Shown here piece by piece: positions 1-10,990 of a stretch of DNA of 64,000 bases. How positions within the stretch are numbered: the stretch's first letter is position 1; each line of letters starts with the position of its first letter. The stretch spans positions 64,117,411 to 64,181,410 of the forward strand of contig NC_080180.1 of NCBI RefSeq assembly GCF_950295315.1. The letters are read 5' to 3'. Under the pieces are notes generated by a model. That model was given only the letters and a program-made list of their open reading frames with translations, was not told the DNA's origin and made no database searches. This DNA is from Erinaceus europaeus (taxonomy: Eukaryota > Chordata > Mammalia > Eulipotyphla > Erinaceidae). Position numbers and translations under genes: made by a program.

Positions 1-985
1 ATTAACTATCCATTGTCTTTTTGAACCCTAAGACAGCAGGAACCTCACATCTCCACTATAGAGCCCCTACTTCCCCCAGTCCTGGAACCCTTGGATAGGG
101 ACCACTTTCCCATATGCCTCTCCCAATCCATATCAAATAATATTGCATCTGCCTATCACAACCTAACCAACACAACGATTGCCACCTCAACATGCTTCAC
201 TTCAGACTGTGTCCAGAGACTTCACGTGTGGAATGACAACCCTTCAGCTTCATTACTCGGGTGAGACCTTTCCTTTTATAGTACACTCTAATTTCATCTC
301 AGGTGGTTCACTTTCTAACAAAGTCCCATAACCTAGATATACACCAGTTTCTGTGAGAGAGAGCATATGTTCACACATATCCATAAACTACTGCAAAATA
401 TATACCTGAAGGCAGAAGTACACTAGAGTTTGCAGTGAGTACCCCGCTAACACTTCCTCTCCACTATTCCAAGCTTGGAATCCATGATTGCTCAACAATT
501 TGTTTGGCTTTGTATGTTAACTCTCTTTTCAATCACCAGGTTCCAGATGCCATCAGGATGCCGGCCAGGCTTCCCTGGACTGAAGACCCCACCAATGTGT
601 CCTGGAGCTCAGCTTCCCCAGAGACCCACCCTACTAGGGAAAGAGAGAGGCAGACTGGGAGTATGGACAGATGTCCATGTTCAGTCAATGTCCATGTTCA
701 GCGGGGAAGCAATTACAGAAGCCAGACCTTCTACCTTCTGCAACCCACAATGACCCTGGGTCCATGCTCCCAGAGGGATAGAGAATGGGAAAGCTATCAG
801 GGGAGGGGCTGGGATATGGAGAATGGGTGGTGGGAATTGTGTGGAATTATACCCCTCCTACACTATGGTTTTGTTAATTAATCCTTTCTTAAATAAAATA
901 TTTTAAAAAATAATAAATAAAAATAAATAAATAAGAAAATAAAATAAAAAGAAAAAATAATAAAATAAAATTAAAATTAAAAAAA
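1..985 (+). mobile_element. L1 3' UTR (lineage-specific), 3' end with A-rich tail
   Basis: The 3' portion of a LINE-1, cut by the window edge. The same sequence recurs in minus orientation at 19250-19515, 41312-41566, 43600-44530, 59697-60425 and 61144-61541, always ending at the same A-rich tail (here about 895-985, AAATAA-like). At 43600-45265 this sequence follows directly on an L1 ORF2 C-terminus, which identifies it as an L1 3' UTR. A 148-codon frame (435-881) is open inside it. Retroposition is by the L1 machinery. The identity rests on comparison within the window, and the subfamily name is not known to me. Confidence 0.8.
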
Positions 986-1020
986 TTATAGTGGAATGTA
1001 TGGATGAACTAAAGTTGCTT

Positions 1021-1180
1021 TTTAAATATTTTGTTTATTTGTTATTGTACAGAGAGAAATTGAGAGGTGAGAAGGAGAGAGGCAGAGGGAGACAGCCCTG
1101 CTTCACCACTCATGAAGCTTTCCCCCTGCAGTTGGGGATCTGGAGCTTGAACCAGGGTCCTTGTGCACTGTAATGTGAGC
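1021..1180 (-). mobile_element. tRNA-derived SINE, minus orientation
   Basis: Reversed hedgehog-type SINE. It reads as a GA-rich block (reverse of the CT tail), then CTGCTTCACC, then CCCCTGCAG, then the degenerate tRNA-like head. The head is diverged and the A tail is poor, so this is an older copy. Confidence 0.75.
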
Positions 1181-1615
1181 TCCAGTGCTGTTGTGGCATC
1201 TCTTCTTTGTCTCTCTGACATTCTTCCTGTCAAAAACAACCCATCTGTGCTGATGAAGTCCCACCAAGAGCTAAAACACTTTTTCATTAAAAAAAACTAA
1301 ATATCAAACCAAAAGTCTTGCATGAGTTCCCATGCTATAAATTGATTGTATACTAGTCATTTCATCTCTAAACTAATTTCCTTATGTATAAAACGTACAG
1401 ATTGAACTCGATCATATCAAAGCTTCATTCAAACAGTTAAAAACCCTTATGACTTGCTTGCCAGCCTCCAGTTCTTGTTGAATGGCATTAAGCTAAAAAG
1501 TAAAAGGCCTTTTACAGTATGACTCATGGGTATGTAAAGTTTTCTTGAATTCATCTTTACAGCATTAATACATAGGAGAGAGGTAAGAGAGTGAAGTTTT
1601 TAGTTAAGTGTGGAT

Positions 1616-1830
1616 TTTTTTAATCTTTACTTACTTATTGGATAGTGACAGTCAGAAATAGAGAGGGGGAGGGGGTGATAGAGAGGGAGAGAGACAGAGA
1701 GACACCTTGAAGCCCTGCTTCACCACTAATTATACTCCCTCACCCCCCGCAGTTGGGGGCGGGGATTCAAACATGGATCCTTGAGCACTGTCATATGTGT
1801 GCTCAACCAGGTGCACCAGCACCCAGCCCC
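1616..1830 (-). mobile_element. tRNA-derived SINE, minus orientation
   Basis: Reversed SINE with a GAGAGGGGGAGGGGG block, GCCCTGCTTCACC core, a CAGTTGGGGGCGGGG remnant, and GTGTGCTCAACCAGGTGCACC, the reverse of the box-A region. Moderately diverged. Confidence 0.8.
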
Positions 1831-2739
1831 TAGTGTGAATGTTTTTATATTGAGACTTAACAAAAGGAAATACTCATAAACTTAGGGGAAAAGTCTTTGA
1901 GTCCAAAGATTATGTGAGCTGTAGGAGTGGTTAAAGAAGAGATATGGGATGGACTGGGGTTGTAAAAAATGTGACAGAACTACATACTTATTTTGGTGTG
2001 CTTGTCTTTACTTGATTACTGGAAAAAGGAAACAATAGTTGTCTATTTTACTTTGCTAAACGATGACTGACAAAGCAGACTTTTAGGGATTTTAATTCCA
2101 TTAGTAAAAATGAAAGTCTAACTGAAAATTTACGTTCTGGAGGAAATTGAAATTGGAAAGAAAATATTTTGCAACACATGCTAACACACACACATGTGCA
2201 CACAGACCTAAGAAAATTGTAAGAATAATCAAACACCATAATAATCTGACTGCATCTGGACCCCGGTAAAATCTGTTTTACAACTGAGAGCAAAACAGAA
2301 CAAAACAAGACAAAACAGCAAAGTACCACCTGCTAACTTGGCCTTTAGACCAGGCTCTAAATCGATCCATTCACTAGGATTCTCTGTGCCCTAGGCAGCC
2401 AATGTGGTAGCTGAGCAGACAGACAGCCTTGAGATTAGTGCCCTTCTCATCTGGAAGCGTGAGGAGCTGTGACTAGGCTAGGCTACTGCTCTGCCCAGTT
2501 TGCAAGCACCTTGATAGGAATCAAAGCCAGGAAACTGGACATCAGACAAACTTGCCTCAAAAAAACTAGATGATTAGCTCATTCTAGAAACTTCTTTTCT
2601 TACCATTAACCTTTATAAAGAGAATAAATAAAAGACAAAATAATACCCGAAGCATCATCACTGGCATCCTTGAGGAGTTGTTTTTGACCAATAAGTTACT
2701 ATTTGGTTACACTTCAATGTTAAATATTGCTTTACCCTT

Positions 2740-2941
2740 GGAGACAGGTGGTACACCTGGTTGAGCACACAAGTTGTCATGCACCAAGACGCAGGCACAA
2801 GCCCCCAAAACCTCACCTGCAGAAGAAAATTTTCAGGAGAAGGGCCTCTCCTCTCCTCTCCTCTCCTCTCCTCTCCTCTCCTCTCCTCTCCTCTCCTCTC
2901 CTCTCCTCTCCTCTCCCCTCCCGTCCCCTCCCCTCCCCCTC

Positions 2942-2985
<44 letters not shown>

Positions 2986-3045
2986 ATCTCTCTTATCTGT
3001 GTGTGTCACTCCTCCCTCCCCTTCCTCTGTCCTCTTCTCTAAAAG
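2740..3045 (+). mobile_element. tRNA-derived SINE with microsatellite-expanded tail
   Basis: The head (GGTGGTACACCTGGTTGAGCAC, then a degraded box B and CACCTGCAGA) is SINE-like. The normal CT-rich tail is replaced by a long (CTCTC)n tract and then (CTAT)n, ending in CTCTTCTCTAAAAGATAAAAATG. The repeats apparently grew from the polypyrimidine part of the SINE tail. Confidence 0.75.
2845..2985. repeat. (CTCTC)n followed by (CTAT)n compound microsatellite
   Basis: A pure CTCTC-type pentamer runs from about 2845 to 2915, becomes C-rich to 2940, then switches to a CTAT tetramer from 2942 to 2985. It lies inside the SINE at 2740-3045 and is likely to be length-polymorphic. Confidence 0.95.
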
Positions 3046-3182
3046 ATAAAAATGTACAATTAACTTTACAAAATGTGCAGAAAGCCATTCATAAGGAAGA
3101 ATTGCTTTCCCAGCTTACTTCATTAATATTAAGCCCTTTAAGTGAGTAGTAGCCTAAATCATAATCAACAGTGCATTATTAT

Positions 3183-3220
3183 GTCAGGATGGCCGAGTGG
3201 TCTAAGGCGCCAGATTCAAG
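3183..3220 (+). pseudogene. tRNA-Leu 5'-half retropseudogene
   Basis: The 38 nt starting GTCAGGATGGCCGAGTGG and ending in the anticodon-loop sequence TTCAAG match, from memory, the 5' exon of vertebrate tRNA-Leu(CAA), up to the position where that gene's intron begins. There is one apparent C-to-T change just before the anticodon. No 3' half (T-arm with GGTTCGAATCCC) follows. It is flanked by an imperfect 16-nt direct repeat at 3167-3182 and 3223-3238 (14 of 16 identical), which looks like an L1-type target-site duplication. There is no A tail. It is best read as a tailless retropseudogene and cannot make a functional tRNA. Confidence 0.8.
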
Positions 3221-3239
3221 TAAACATTGCATTGTTATA

Positions 3240-4104
3240 AACTGAATCAAAATTATGGAATATGGTCCCATATATAACATCTTAGTGAAGTTGATAAATG
3301 TAGAGACTTGGATAGGTAAAGGGGAATGGAACAGAGGCATGACTCCTGTGTTTTGATGTGGAAATTGGAGTGTGGTCTTGCTCTTTTAAAACCACCTTGT
3401 CAGCGATGCAGTAGTATGTTCCATGGCTCTGGAATCTGGATAGGTTGGGCAAAGCTTTTGTTCTTTGGTTCTTGTTCTTTTAAGAACTTAAAGGCTGAAG
3501 AAAGGTTCAGTCATGCCCTGTAAATTGAGGGGGTTGGACCTGTCAGCTGTAAAGACTGTGCTGACACTACATCCCTCAGGGTTGACTCTTCCTAGCAGCA
3601 GCCAGGAGTAAAATCAAAATAGGCGCAGGAGGAACGGAGGTGCCACATACCAAGCCATCCTAAGGAGCAGAAAGGAAAGCTTCCAACACCTGGAGAAGCA
3701 TAAAGGGAATGTGCTGTCCTTCCTTTAAAGTCATGGCCCCCATGGCTGTTTGTCTGTCTTGCTAAGTAAGGGTATTATAATTAGGCCTTAAGTTCATGGA
3801 AAGCGGTGTTAATAGTTGCTTTCTTTGCTACAATCAGTAAGGGCGACTATTTGTCAAAATAAACCTAGTTCTAGGAAACATTTAATTCAGTAAGTTCTCC
3901 GGTTTGAAAGATCTTTAGAAGAAACAGAACTACCAGGTTTTAAGTATTTGTTCCTTTCAATTATAAACATTGTAGTGCTAATTATTGCTTTTCCTTATAA
4001 GGCAGTTGGGAATTTTAAATGAGTTAAATGTAAAATGCTTAGCATAACATCTGACCCATGGTGAGCAAGTACAATGTATATGTCCGTTACTGTTATAATT
4101 ACGA
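3240..4104. other. unique AT-rich sequence, no gene seen
   Basis: No coding signal, no recognisable repeat and no CpG cluster. The open frames are short and without family resemblance. Confidence 0.6.
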
Positions 4105-4119
4105 AGAAAGTATTTGCTT

Positions 4120-4423
4120 GGGAGTCGGGCTGTAGCGCAGCGGGTTAAGCGCAGGTGGCGCAAAGCACAAGGACCGGCATAAGGATCCCAGTTCGAACCC
4201 CGGCTCCCCACCTGCAGGGGAGTCGCTTCACAGGCGGTGAAGCAGGTCTGCAGGTGTCTGTCTTTCTCTCCTCCTCTCTGTCTTCCCCTCCTCTCTCCAT
4301 TTCTCTCTGTCCTATCCAACAATGACGACAACAACAATAATAATAACTACAACAATAAAACAGCAAGGGCAACAAAAGGGAATAAATAAAAATAAATAAA
4401 TAAATAAAATAAAAAAAAAAAAA
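4120..4423 (+). mobile_element. Young full-length tRNA-derived SINE with perfect TSD
   Basis: A complete copy. The tRNA-like head has a box-A-like TAGCGCAGCGGGTTAAGCGC and a box-B-like GTTCGAACCC. The CCCCACCTGCAGGGGAGTCG hairpin core, the AAGCAGGTCTGCAGGTGTCT core, a CT-rich stretch, the CAACAATGACGACAAC segment and an A-rich tail follow. A 15-nt perfect target-site duplication (AGAAAGTATTTGCTT) lies at 4105-4119 and 4424-4438. Head boxes A and B could still recruit Pol III. The intact TSD and retained CpGs indicate a recent insertion. Confidence 0.92.
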
Positions 4424-4588
4424 AGAAAGTATTTGCTTTATAAAGGAATGATCATTTTGAACTGTGTTGTTGTTGCAAGCAAAGCAGTTTAACTGCAGTA
4501 GATGTAGAATGAACACTGGGAGGGGTGATGAGAGTTTTGTCAACTAGACAAGAGGAATGGGCACCTCAGGCTTTAAAAAATCAATGTG

Positions 4589-4877
4589 GGGAGTCGGTGG
4601 TAGCGCAGAGGGTTAAGCACAGGTGGCGCAAAGCACAACGGATCCTTGTTCTGGCCCCCGGCTCCCCACCTGCAGGGGAGTCGCTTCACAGGCGGTGAAG
4701 CAGGTCTGCAGGTGTCTATCTTTCTCTCCCCCTCTCTGTCTTCCCCTCCTCTCTCCATTTCTCTCTACCCTAACAATGATGACATCAATAACAACAACAA
4801 TAACTACAACAATAAAAAGGCAGCACAATAGAAAATAAATAAATAAATAAATAAATAATAATTAAATATAAAAAAAT
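4589..4877 (+). mobile_element. Young tRNA-derived SINE with TSD
   Basis: Same subfamily and orientation as the copy at 4120-4423, about 165 bp downstream. Box B is disturbed (a short deletion before GTTCTGG). The target-site duplication AAAAATCAATGTG sits immediately upstream (ending at 4588) and again at 4880-4892. The tail contains ACAACAACAATAACTACAAC and AAATAAATAA. Confidence 0.9.
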
Positions 4878-4904
4878 TTAAAAATCAATGTGATAACATC
4901 AGGG

Positions 4905-5155
4905 AAATAGTGAACTCATAGGGCATGGCCTCGCCAAGCATACAGCCCAAGATGGAGCCCAGTGCTATGGGCTATGGGGCTGGGATGTCCTAGGGGCATG
5001 AAGGAAGCTCCTGTGGTGCTGACCTGTCTCTCTCTCTTTCTGTCGGCTTAACTGAATAAGAAAAAAACAGCTTAGAGTAGTGGGACTGTATATGGGGCAG
5101 ACCTCAGCTCTACAAAATAAATAAATACGATAAAAACAGAAATAAAAATTCAAGT
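4905..5155 (+). mobile_element. Old SINE of a different subfamily
   Basis: Has a GGGCATGGCCTCGCCAAGCAT head, CCCAAGATGGAGCCCAG at the box-B position, a CT-rich CTGTCTCTCTCTCTTTCTGTC stretch and an A-rich AAATAAATAAATACGATAAA end. It is diverged and assigned by architecture only. Confidence 0.5.
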
Positions 5156-5159
5156 AGTA

Positions 5160-6100
5160 TTGTGTGGATGTGCCAGGCAGGATGCAGTAGTGAACATACC
5201 AACTTGAATCAGGTGCCCCTGTTTAGAGAGTAGAGACCACGAGTTCCCACTTCAGTTTAGGCCAAGTGCAATCTCTCTGCAAATCCCAGTGGACATCATG
5301 TTTCATTCTTCACCCACCTCTGTGGAGGTTTCGAATGGAGCAGCAGTCTGACCTCAGATGGTGCAGCTCAGACAAGCTGCGGATTCTGTCTCCTCGGCAG
5401 TAGTGACAAGCAGTGAGGCAGCTGGCAAATTCTAGGCTTTTCTGTTGATCTCAAAAATACCTCGCTTGGTATATTCACTCCACTCCCATTCAATTTGTTT
5501 TGATCAACATGTTGTCCTTTGCAAAGAACAGCAACCTAATGTGAAAATAGGTAAAGCAAGGATATCAGAATGATCAGTTTCTCTTCAGGGCAACATTCAT
5601 AAGTTAAGACAAGCTACTTGCTTGTTTTCAAACAGTGAATCTGACCTGGGACTTGCTTTTCTCCTTAGAGAAACCCCTGCATTGGAAAAAGTTTGGTAGG
5701 TTCATGGACCTTTGAAGCTTTGAAATGTAGCCTCTTGTTTTCCAGAGGCCATACTGAAGCTCAGGGTTGCTGTGTCTCCTGATCAAGTTCACATTAAACC
5801 ATGGGCACATCGCTCAGGGCCACATGCCAGACATGAGTTCCCATTCCCGTTCACCCACCTCCTCCTCTAGACCCTGGCACTGTGTGGATCTCTCTATGTT
5901 GTCCTCTGCACAGGAGTTTGGACTTATCTTTGGAATCATTTCTTCCCCTCTCCAGTATTAAAGCTTTTTTTATATGATTCCCACATTAGAGATCATCGGA
6001 AGAGCCCTTAAACTAAGAAGGCAGAATTCTATATAGATGCATACCATACAGTTTAGGGAGGTATTGTCTTGATCTTGGTGTGAAAAAAAACAACAACATG
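5160..6100. other. unique sequence, no gene seen
   Basis: No repeat or coding family recognised. Short frames around 5628-5961 have no recognisable domain. Confidence 0.55.
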
Positions 6101-6104
6101 AAAG

Positions 6105-6600
6105 TGGGGAGGGTCCAGAAGTATCCCGCCTGGTAGAGTGCATTCTTTTTTTAAATATTTATTCATTCCCTTCTGTTGCTCTTGTTGTTTTATTGTTGTG
6201 GTTATTATTGTTGTTATTATTGCTGTCGTTGTTGGATAGGACAGAGAGAAATGGAGAGAGGAGGGCAAGATGGAGAGGGGGAGAGGGAGACAGACACCTG
6301 CAGACCTGCTTCACCACTTGTGAAGTGACCCCCTTGCAGGTGGGGAGCGGGAGCTCAAACCGGGATCGTTACACTGGCCCTTGCACTTTGCGCCATATGT
6401 GCTTAACCTGCTGCACTGCCGCCCACCTCCTGGTAGAGTCCATTCTTGACCATGAGCTGGGACCTGGGTTTGAGTCTTGGTGTTGTATGGGAGCCTTACA
6501 GCAGGTGGCAGGAGAAACTCCACAGCCCTGACGTTGCACTGAGGTGACTCTCTCTGTTTATGTCTGAACTAAAAAGTGAAAATGTCAGCCAAGAACAGCA
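6105..6600 (+). mobile_element. Old SINE interrupted by a younger SINE
   Basis: The outer sequence (CCGCCTGGTAGAGTGCATTC, then after 6430 GACCATGAGCTGGGACCTGG, GTTTGAGTC, CTCTCTGTTTATGTCTGAAC) reads as one old tRNA-derived SINE once the inner element at 6148-6430 and one copy of its duplicated target are removed. Confidence 0.6.
6148..6430 (-). mobile_element. tRNA-derived SINE, minus orientation, with TSD
   Basis: Reversed full-length SINE: poly-T start, TTGTTGTTATTATTG tail segment, GGACAGAGAGAAATGGAGAG, ACACCTGCAGACCTGCTTCA core, GGTGGGGAGC and a head ending GCCGCCCACC. The direct repeat CTGGTAGAGTGCATTCTT (6130-6147) recurs at 6430-6447 with one mismatch, so the insertion event is readable. 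Confidence 0.9.
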
Positions 6601-9000
6601 GAGTCTTGAGTGTCTGAGGTCCTAGTATCCTCCCCCAGCTCCCTCCACCACACACACACAGTGGAGCAAAAATATATCTGAATATTGCCCAGAAAGGTAC
6701 AAAGGGAATTTAAGAAGTAGAATGAAGTATATGCTCAGCATTCCTGGTACAAGAATAATGTAGGTGAATGTTCTCTGCTGTGCATTTCACCAAGAGGAGA
6801 GAAGCACAATGCTCACACGGCAGTGCCGGCATGAGATCTTCTCATCTGGAATGGGCATTGGAGTACCAGAGTCACAAAATTCATGTCTGCATGAAAATGT
6901 TCCTGCTATTTCAGTCAGAAACTTGGAACTATATATCTCATATCTTCTTACTGAGGCTAAAGTTACAAGAGCAAAAACCCCAGTTATTTGAGGCATAGAT
7001 TCTCTCCCTCATATTTTCTTTTTAAGTTTGGGGGAAGGATTCATAGTAAATTGAAAAGATGAAAATCAGGAAAAACTTTCCCTCACTACTACTAGGGGAG
7101 TTGGAAGGGGCATAGTCTAAAGCCAGATTTTATCGACTTTCATTTTACTTAAGTACACTTAGGGCCTTGTTCTGAGAGCTTCCACACAGCTTGCCTGTAG
7201 CAGGTGAATAAAAGCACATGATTGCCCCTTCCATTGGAATAGCACTGATGATAACTATCTGACATTTGATATCTACCGGAAATGCTATATTAGCATCTTC
7301 CTTCCATGTAAATACCTCCAGTGCAATTAATGCCGCTCATTGGTATACTGGTGCTGTTTTATATGAATGTAGTTCCAGAATCCCATTGCTCAGCTTGCCC
7401 TTTAATGTCAGGTAAATCACAGTATTACAGAGAAAATAGCTTAGATCAAAGAAAGCCAAAACAGTCAAGTCAATTAATTCATGAACTTCAATAGCCACTG
7501 GATGGTGAGTCTCTAATTTATTTTAAAATGTGACAGTTGAAGAGAAAGGACGCTGGTTTAGAAAGTTGTACGTGTGAAGCATTAGTTGAGAGAAGCACAA
7601 GTCTGACTGAAAACTGATTCTGAAATACTTTAAAACTCCACTCAGCGATATCATAAAGATAAATGAACAAAAGAAAATAAGTGGAGGGGAAATATAAATT
7701 ATGAAAAAATCTGATAAAGTAGAAAATTAAGCTTCACTGTTGTAATATTTTCATATTCTGTTTTATGTATATTAGAGTTGACAAGAATTTGTATTATTCA
7801 TCAAAAGTGAAAGAGATTGAATTAAAATTAATAAGCCATAATGCTTCTTATTGGGTTCATGCTTTAGAAGTTTAATGCAATAGAAGTTGAATGGACATTT
7901 TCTACAAATAAAGGACCAGAATTCTTATTCAAAACCATATGATGGGTCTACTTGAATGCTACTCTTCTCAACTCCATGTTAAATAACAGAACTTTAAGAC
8001 AAAGCTTGTCTTACTTTCCTGACTGCTCATGTATTCACCATCCAGTCTGCTCATTTTAAATATAAAAGAAGACACACACACACACACACACACACACATG
8101 CATTTAGAGGTTCTCTCATCAGATAAGGATAAATGACATCATTTGGATTTGGATGTCTTCATGTAAAAATAAACAGGATATAATATCAAAACACCTGTCA
8201 TGTTTGTAGTCAGAGTTATACTCCATGTTCTAATGAAGGTAACTTAACCAGTGGTAGACAAACAGAACTCATAGGATGATGTGAAGGAAAGAGGGAAGAA
8301 GAGTTTGGTAAGACTTAAGATTCTGATCCATGTTAGACAAACAGGAGACTTTCAGGAAGTGAAGCTTCCATGTGACAGACAATGAAAAGGAAGTAAACAA
8401 GGGTCATGCTGTCAGTACTTCCCATCGCATAAAGAAGCCTGGTAACATCCCAGAGGAGGACTTGGCAATGCTGAAAACTCATTAGAAACATGTACCAGAT
8501 GAGAGCACACAGTGGTTCAGCTCACTGAATTCTTGATTCAGAACACAGAACTTGATGACCTACTTTCCTCCAACACTGAGACTGTGAAGGAAATGATTAA
8601 CTACTGAGTCCCAGGATTCTTATCTCTGACAAGAAAATAATAGAGAATTATGTTCTAAGAAGCCATCCTAATCCAATGACCACACAGTGTTTAAGCCAAA
8701 GTTTAATCATTGAAACTTCATTGGCTGTGTAGTAGGTGTAAGAGAATTTCAGTGACCTAACTTGTAGGATCTGGGCATTCACAAATACATATAGTTCCAC
8801 CCAGGAAGTTTTTGAATTGTCAAGCACTTTATTCTAGGTAAATGTTTCATAAATGGTAAGCTGTAGCTCTTGCCTCTGTCATGTGGAATTCTGCTTCTGT
8901 AGGATTCAGGCCATCACTCATCCCAGGAAGCTCCCAGTAGAACACAGTAGGGAGAATGACTAGAAATTCCTTTTCTCTTTATTGTTTATCCCACTGTTTC
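6600..9000. other. unique AT-rich sequence with a short (CA)n tract
   Basis: About 2.4 kb with no coding family, SINE or L1 recognised. A (CA)n microsatellite lies at 8071-8098. Frames near 6764-6998 are short and unrecognised. Confidence 0.6.
8071..8098. repeat. (CA)n microsatellite
   Basis: About 13 uninterrupted CA units. Confidence 0.95.
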
Positions 9001-10440
9001 TTTACATAGATCACAACGTCTGCTGCAGAAACAAGGGACTGGGGAAGAAGTAGTGTAATTGCAAACAAAATGTCTTGCCTCCATTAAAAAAAAAAATACA
9101 TAAGGGGCAGCTGATGATGCACTTAGTAAAGAAAAGAAAAACACAAACTGCCTCCTTCCTCATCAAGGATAGAATAGTTGGTTCTACAACAAACATACAT
9201 GATGGTTTTCTTCTAGCTGCTCTGTCACTGTTTTTCAAAAGGGACTTGGTGTCTATAGGTGGTCAGCCTCCCCAGATACACATGCTGGCATTCAGGCCTC
9301 CCCCCCAAAACACCCCCTACGTGACTAATTTCAGGAACATCTCAAGGAGGACATTGTCTTTGAACAATGCTGTGATGTACCTTCTGTCTCATACCCGATG
9401 CCAGCAAGACTCAGGGATCCCTCACACTCTGTGGCCCTCCAAAAAGTGAGATGCCCAGATGTTGCACTCACACCTGTCCTGGGTCCTTTTATAGCAGGTT
9501 CATAGGCAACAGCCCCATCAGCAGTGTGGGGACCCATTAAAATTCAGCAGAATTTTCTCAGCTTGGGAGTAAAAAAGAACACAGAGGTGATGAGAGCATT
9601 TGGCTTTACCCAAAAAAAGAAGAGGAAAATGCCTCAGGAAGTCTTCTTCTCAAAGCAATTTCCTCATCTGCTTTCCTGCAGCAGTCAAAACAAACTTGGT
9701 TCCACAGGAAACTTGATGGAGATGATGTAGGTCTGGCAGCAGAATGGGGCCATATGGCAGTTAGTGTCTCTCTTGGCGATTCAGAGTTATTTTTGTCATC
9801 TAGCTCTACCTTCTGCCTGCCCTCGGATGGGAATAGTAACAGGAGTGTCTCAGACACATTCCCACACATTACCCCGCTGACTAGTGTGAGAAGAAGGGGT
9901 GAGAAGGTGGAGAGAGAAAATGCACTTTGCACAGTAGAGAGGTCTTGGTGCAATTCCCAGGAAGGAGTCAGAGTGCTTCCAAGTGAGTCATGGAATTGAC
10001 GGTAGGAAGGCCTGAATGAATTCAGAAAAAAGAAACTCACTGTGTGCAGGGTGACTGATTATTCCTTCAGCATGATGGAGAAGGACAGGAACTTGTGTGT
10101 TTACTGTTCGGTAATGCAGCACAGCGGATGTAGGGAGACTCCATTCATGGTAATGTAAAGTATGAAATCATGGCTGCAGGCTTGATACAAGTTGAGACAG
10201 AAATGTAGAGGTGGGTGGGGATAGACAGAGAAGGGCAGCTGGTCAGTCATCAGTTTCTGGGTAAAGAAGAAAGGATTGGTATTAAGCAAGCTTTGGTCTT
10301 AACACCAGTAGTAAATACTCCTTTGTCCAAGACAAGCAGTCATGAGGGCTTGAGTTCAAATCCAGACATCAGATGTGCCATAGTGATGCCTTGGTTTCTC
10401 TCTTCAATAACCAAATCAATCTTTAGAAAATTAAACTAAA
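9000..10440. other. unique sequence, no gene seen
   Basis: Contains open frames of 124 codons (9075-9449, plus) and 144 codons (9606-10040, minus). Neither shows a recognisable domain, they lie in opposite orientations, and no splice or promoter context supports them. Treated as chance frames. Confidence 0.5.
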
Positions 10441-10660
10441 GGGGGCCAGGTGGTGGTTGAGCCACCTGGTTGAGCGCACATGTTACAGTGTGCAGGAACC
10501 CAAGTTGGATCCCCTGGTCCCTGCCTGCAGGGGGAAAGCTTCACAAGTGGTGAAGCAGGACTACAGGTATCTCTCTCCCTATCACCCCCTTCCCTCTCAA
10601 TTTCTGGCTGTCTCTACCTAATTAATAAAGACAATAACAATTTAAAAAAAAAAAAAAAAA
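10441..10660 (+). mobile_element. tRNA-derived SINE (GGGGCCAGG-head subfamily)
   Basis: Has GGGGGCCAGGTGGTGG head, CACCTGGTTGAGCGCACATG, GCCTGCAGGGGGAAAGCTTC, GTGGTGAAGCAGGA core, TCTGGCTGTCTCTA and a long A tail at about 10643-10660. This subfamily has CAGGGGGAAAGCTTCAC where the subfamily at 4120 has CAGGGGAGTCGCTTCAC. Confidence 0.88.
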
Positions 10661-10709
10661 CAAGAAAATCCAACTAAATAGTTCTTAACAGAAGTGATTA
10701 TGTTTTTGT

Positions 10710-10990
10710 CCTTTTTTTTTTTTGTATCGTTTTCGGGTTGGGGGGTAATGGTTCCCAGGACAGTTGTTAACACATGAGTATTTTCTCATCTTCCCAAGCA
10801 AGTTCTGTGGAGAAACCCTCACCCACGACTTAGGTCCTTCTCCATCACCACACAATAAACCTCAGGTTTCTTTTCACCATCTCCCAACCTCAGAGTCTCT
10901 TGCTTTGGTACAAGCTTTGCTGGGTGTTGTTGTTCGCTCTCTCTCTAGAGGTGTGTGTGTTTTTATGTGTCGGTCTGAAGATTCAAGAGT
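10710..10990 (-). mobile_element. Probable retroposon 3' end, minus orientation (L1-like)
   Basis: Begins with a T run (reverse of a poly-A tail), then GGTAATGGTTCCCAGGACAG, similar to the GTTAATGGTTTACAGTACAG at the L1-like 3' end near 57515, and continues through a non-coding stretch to about 10990. Family assignment is tentative. Confidence 0.4.

Noticed and set aside
1..985. A solo retroviral LTR
   Set aside because: It ends in an A-rich tail, its copies are variably 5'-truncated, one has an L1 TSD, and at 43600-45265 it follows L1 ORF2. These are features of an L1 3' UTR, not an LTR.
2727..3149. 140-codon frame with LLSSPLLSSP and YLSIYLSI repeats
   Set aside because: Translation of the CTCTC and CTAT microsatellites inside a SINE.
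3183..3260. A functional tRNA-Leu gene
   Set aside because: Only the 5' 38 nt are present. I found no 3' exon, T-arm or Pol III terminator within the next 200 bp.
4120..4200. A tRNA gene in the head of the young SINE
   Set aside because: Box A and B resemblance is real, but the acceptor and anticodon arms do not pair and the sequence continues as a SINE body.
3978..4543. Minus-strand frames of 119 and 132 codons near 4 kb, and similar frames at 4573-4838, 6193-6531, 11018-11464 and 21118-21360
   Set aside because: All are readings of SINE sequence (recurrent MERGGEDREGERK-type strings) and not genes.
9606..10040. 144-codon minus-strand frame
   Set aside because: No domain, no conserved pattern, and overlapped by an opposing 81-codon frame; most likely chance.
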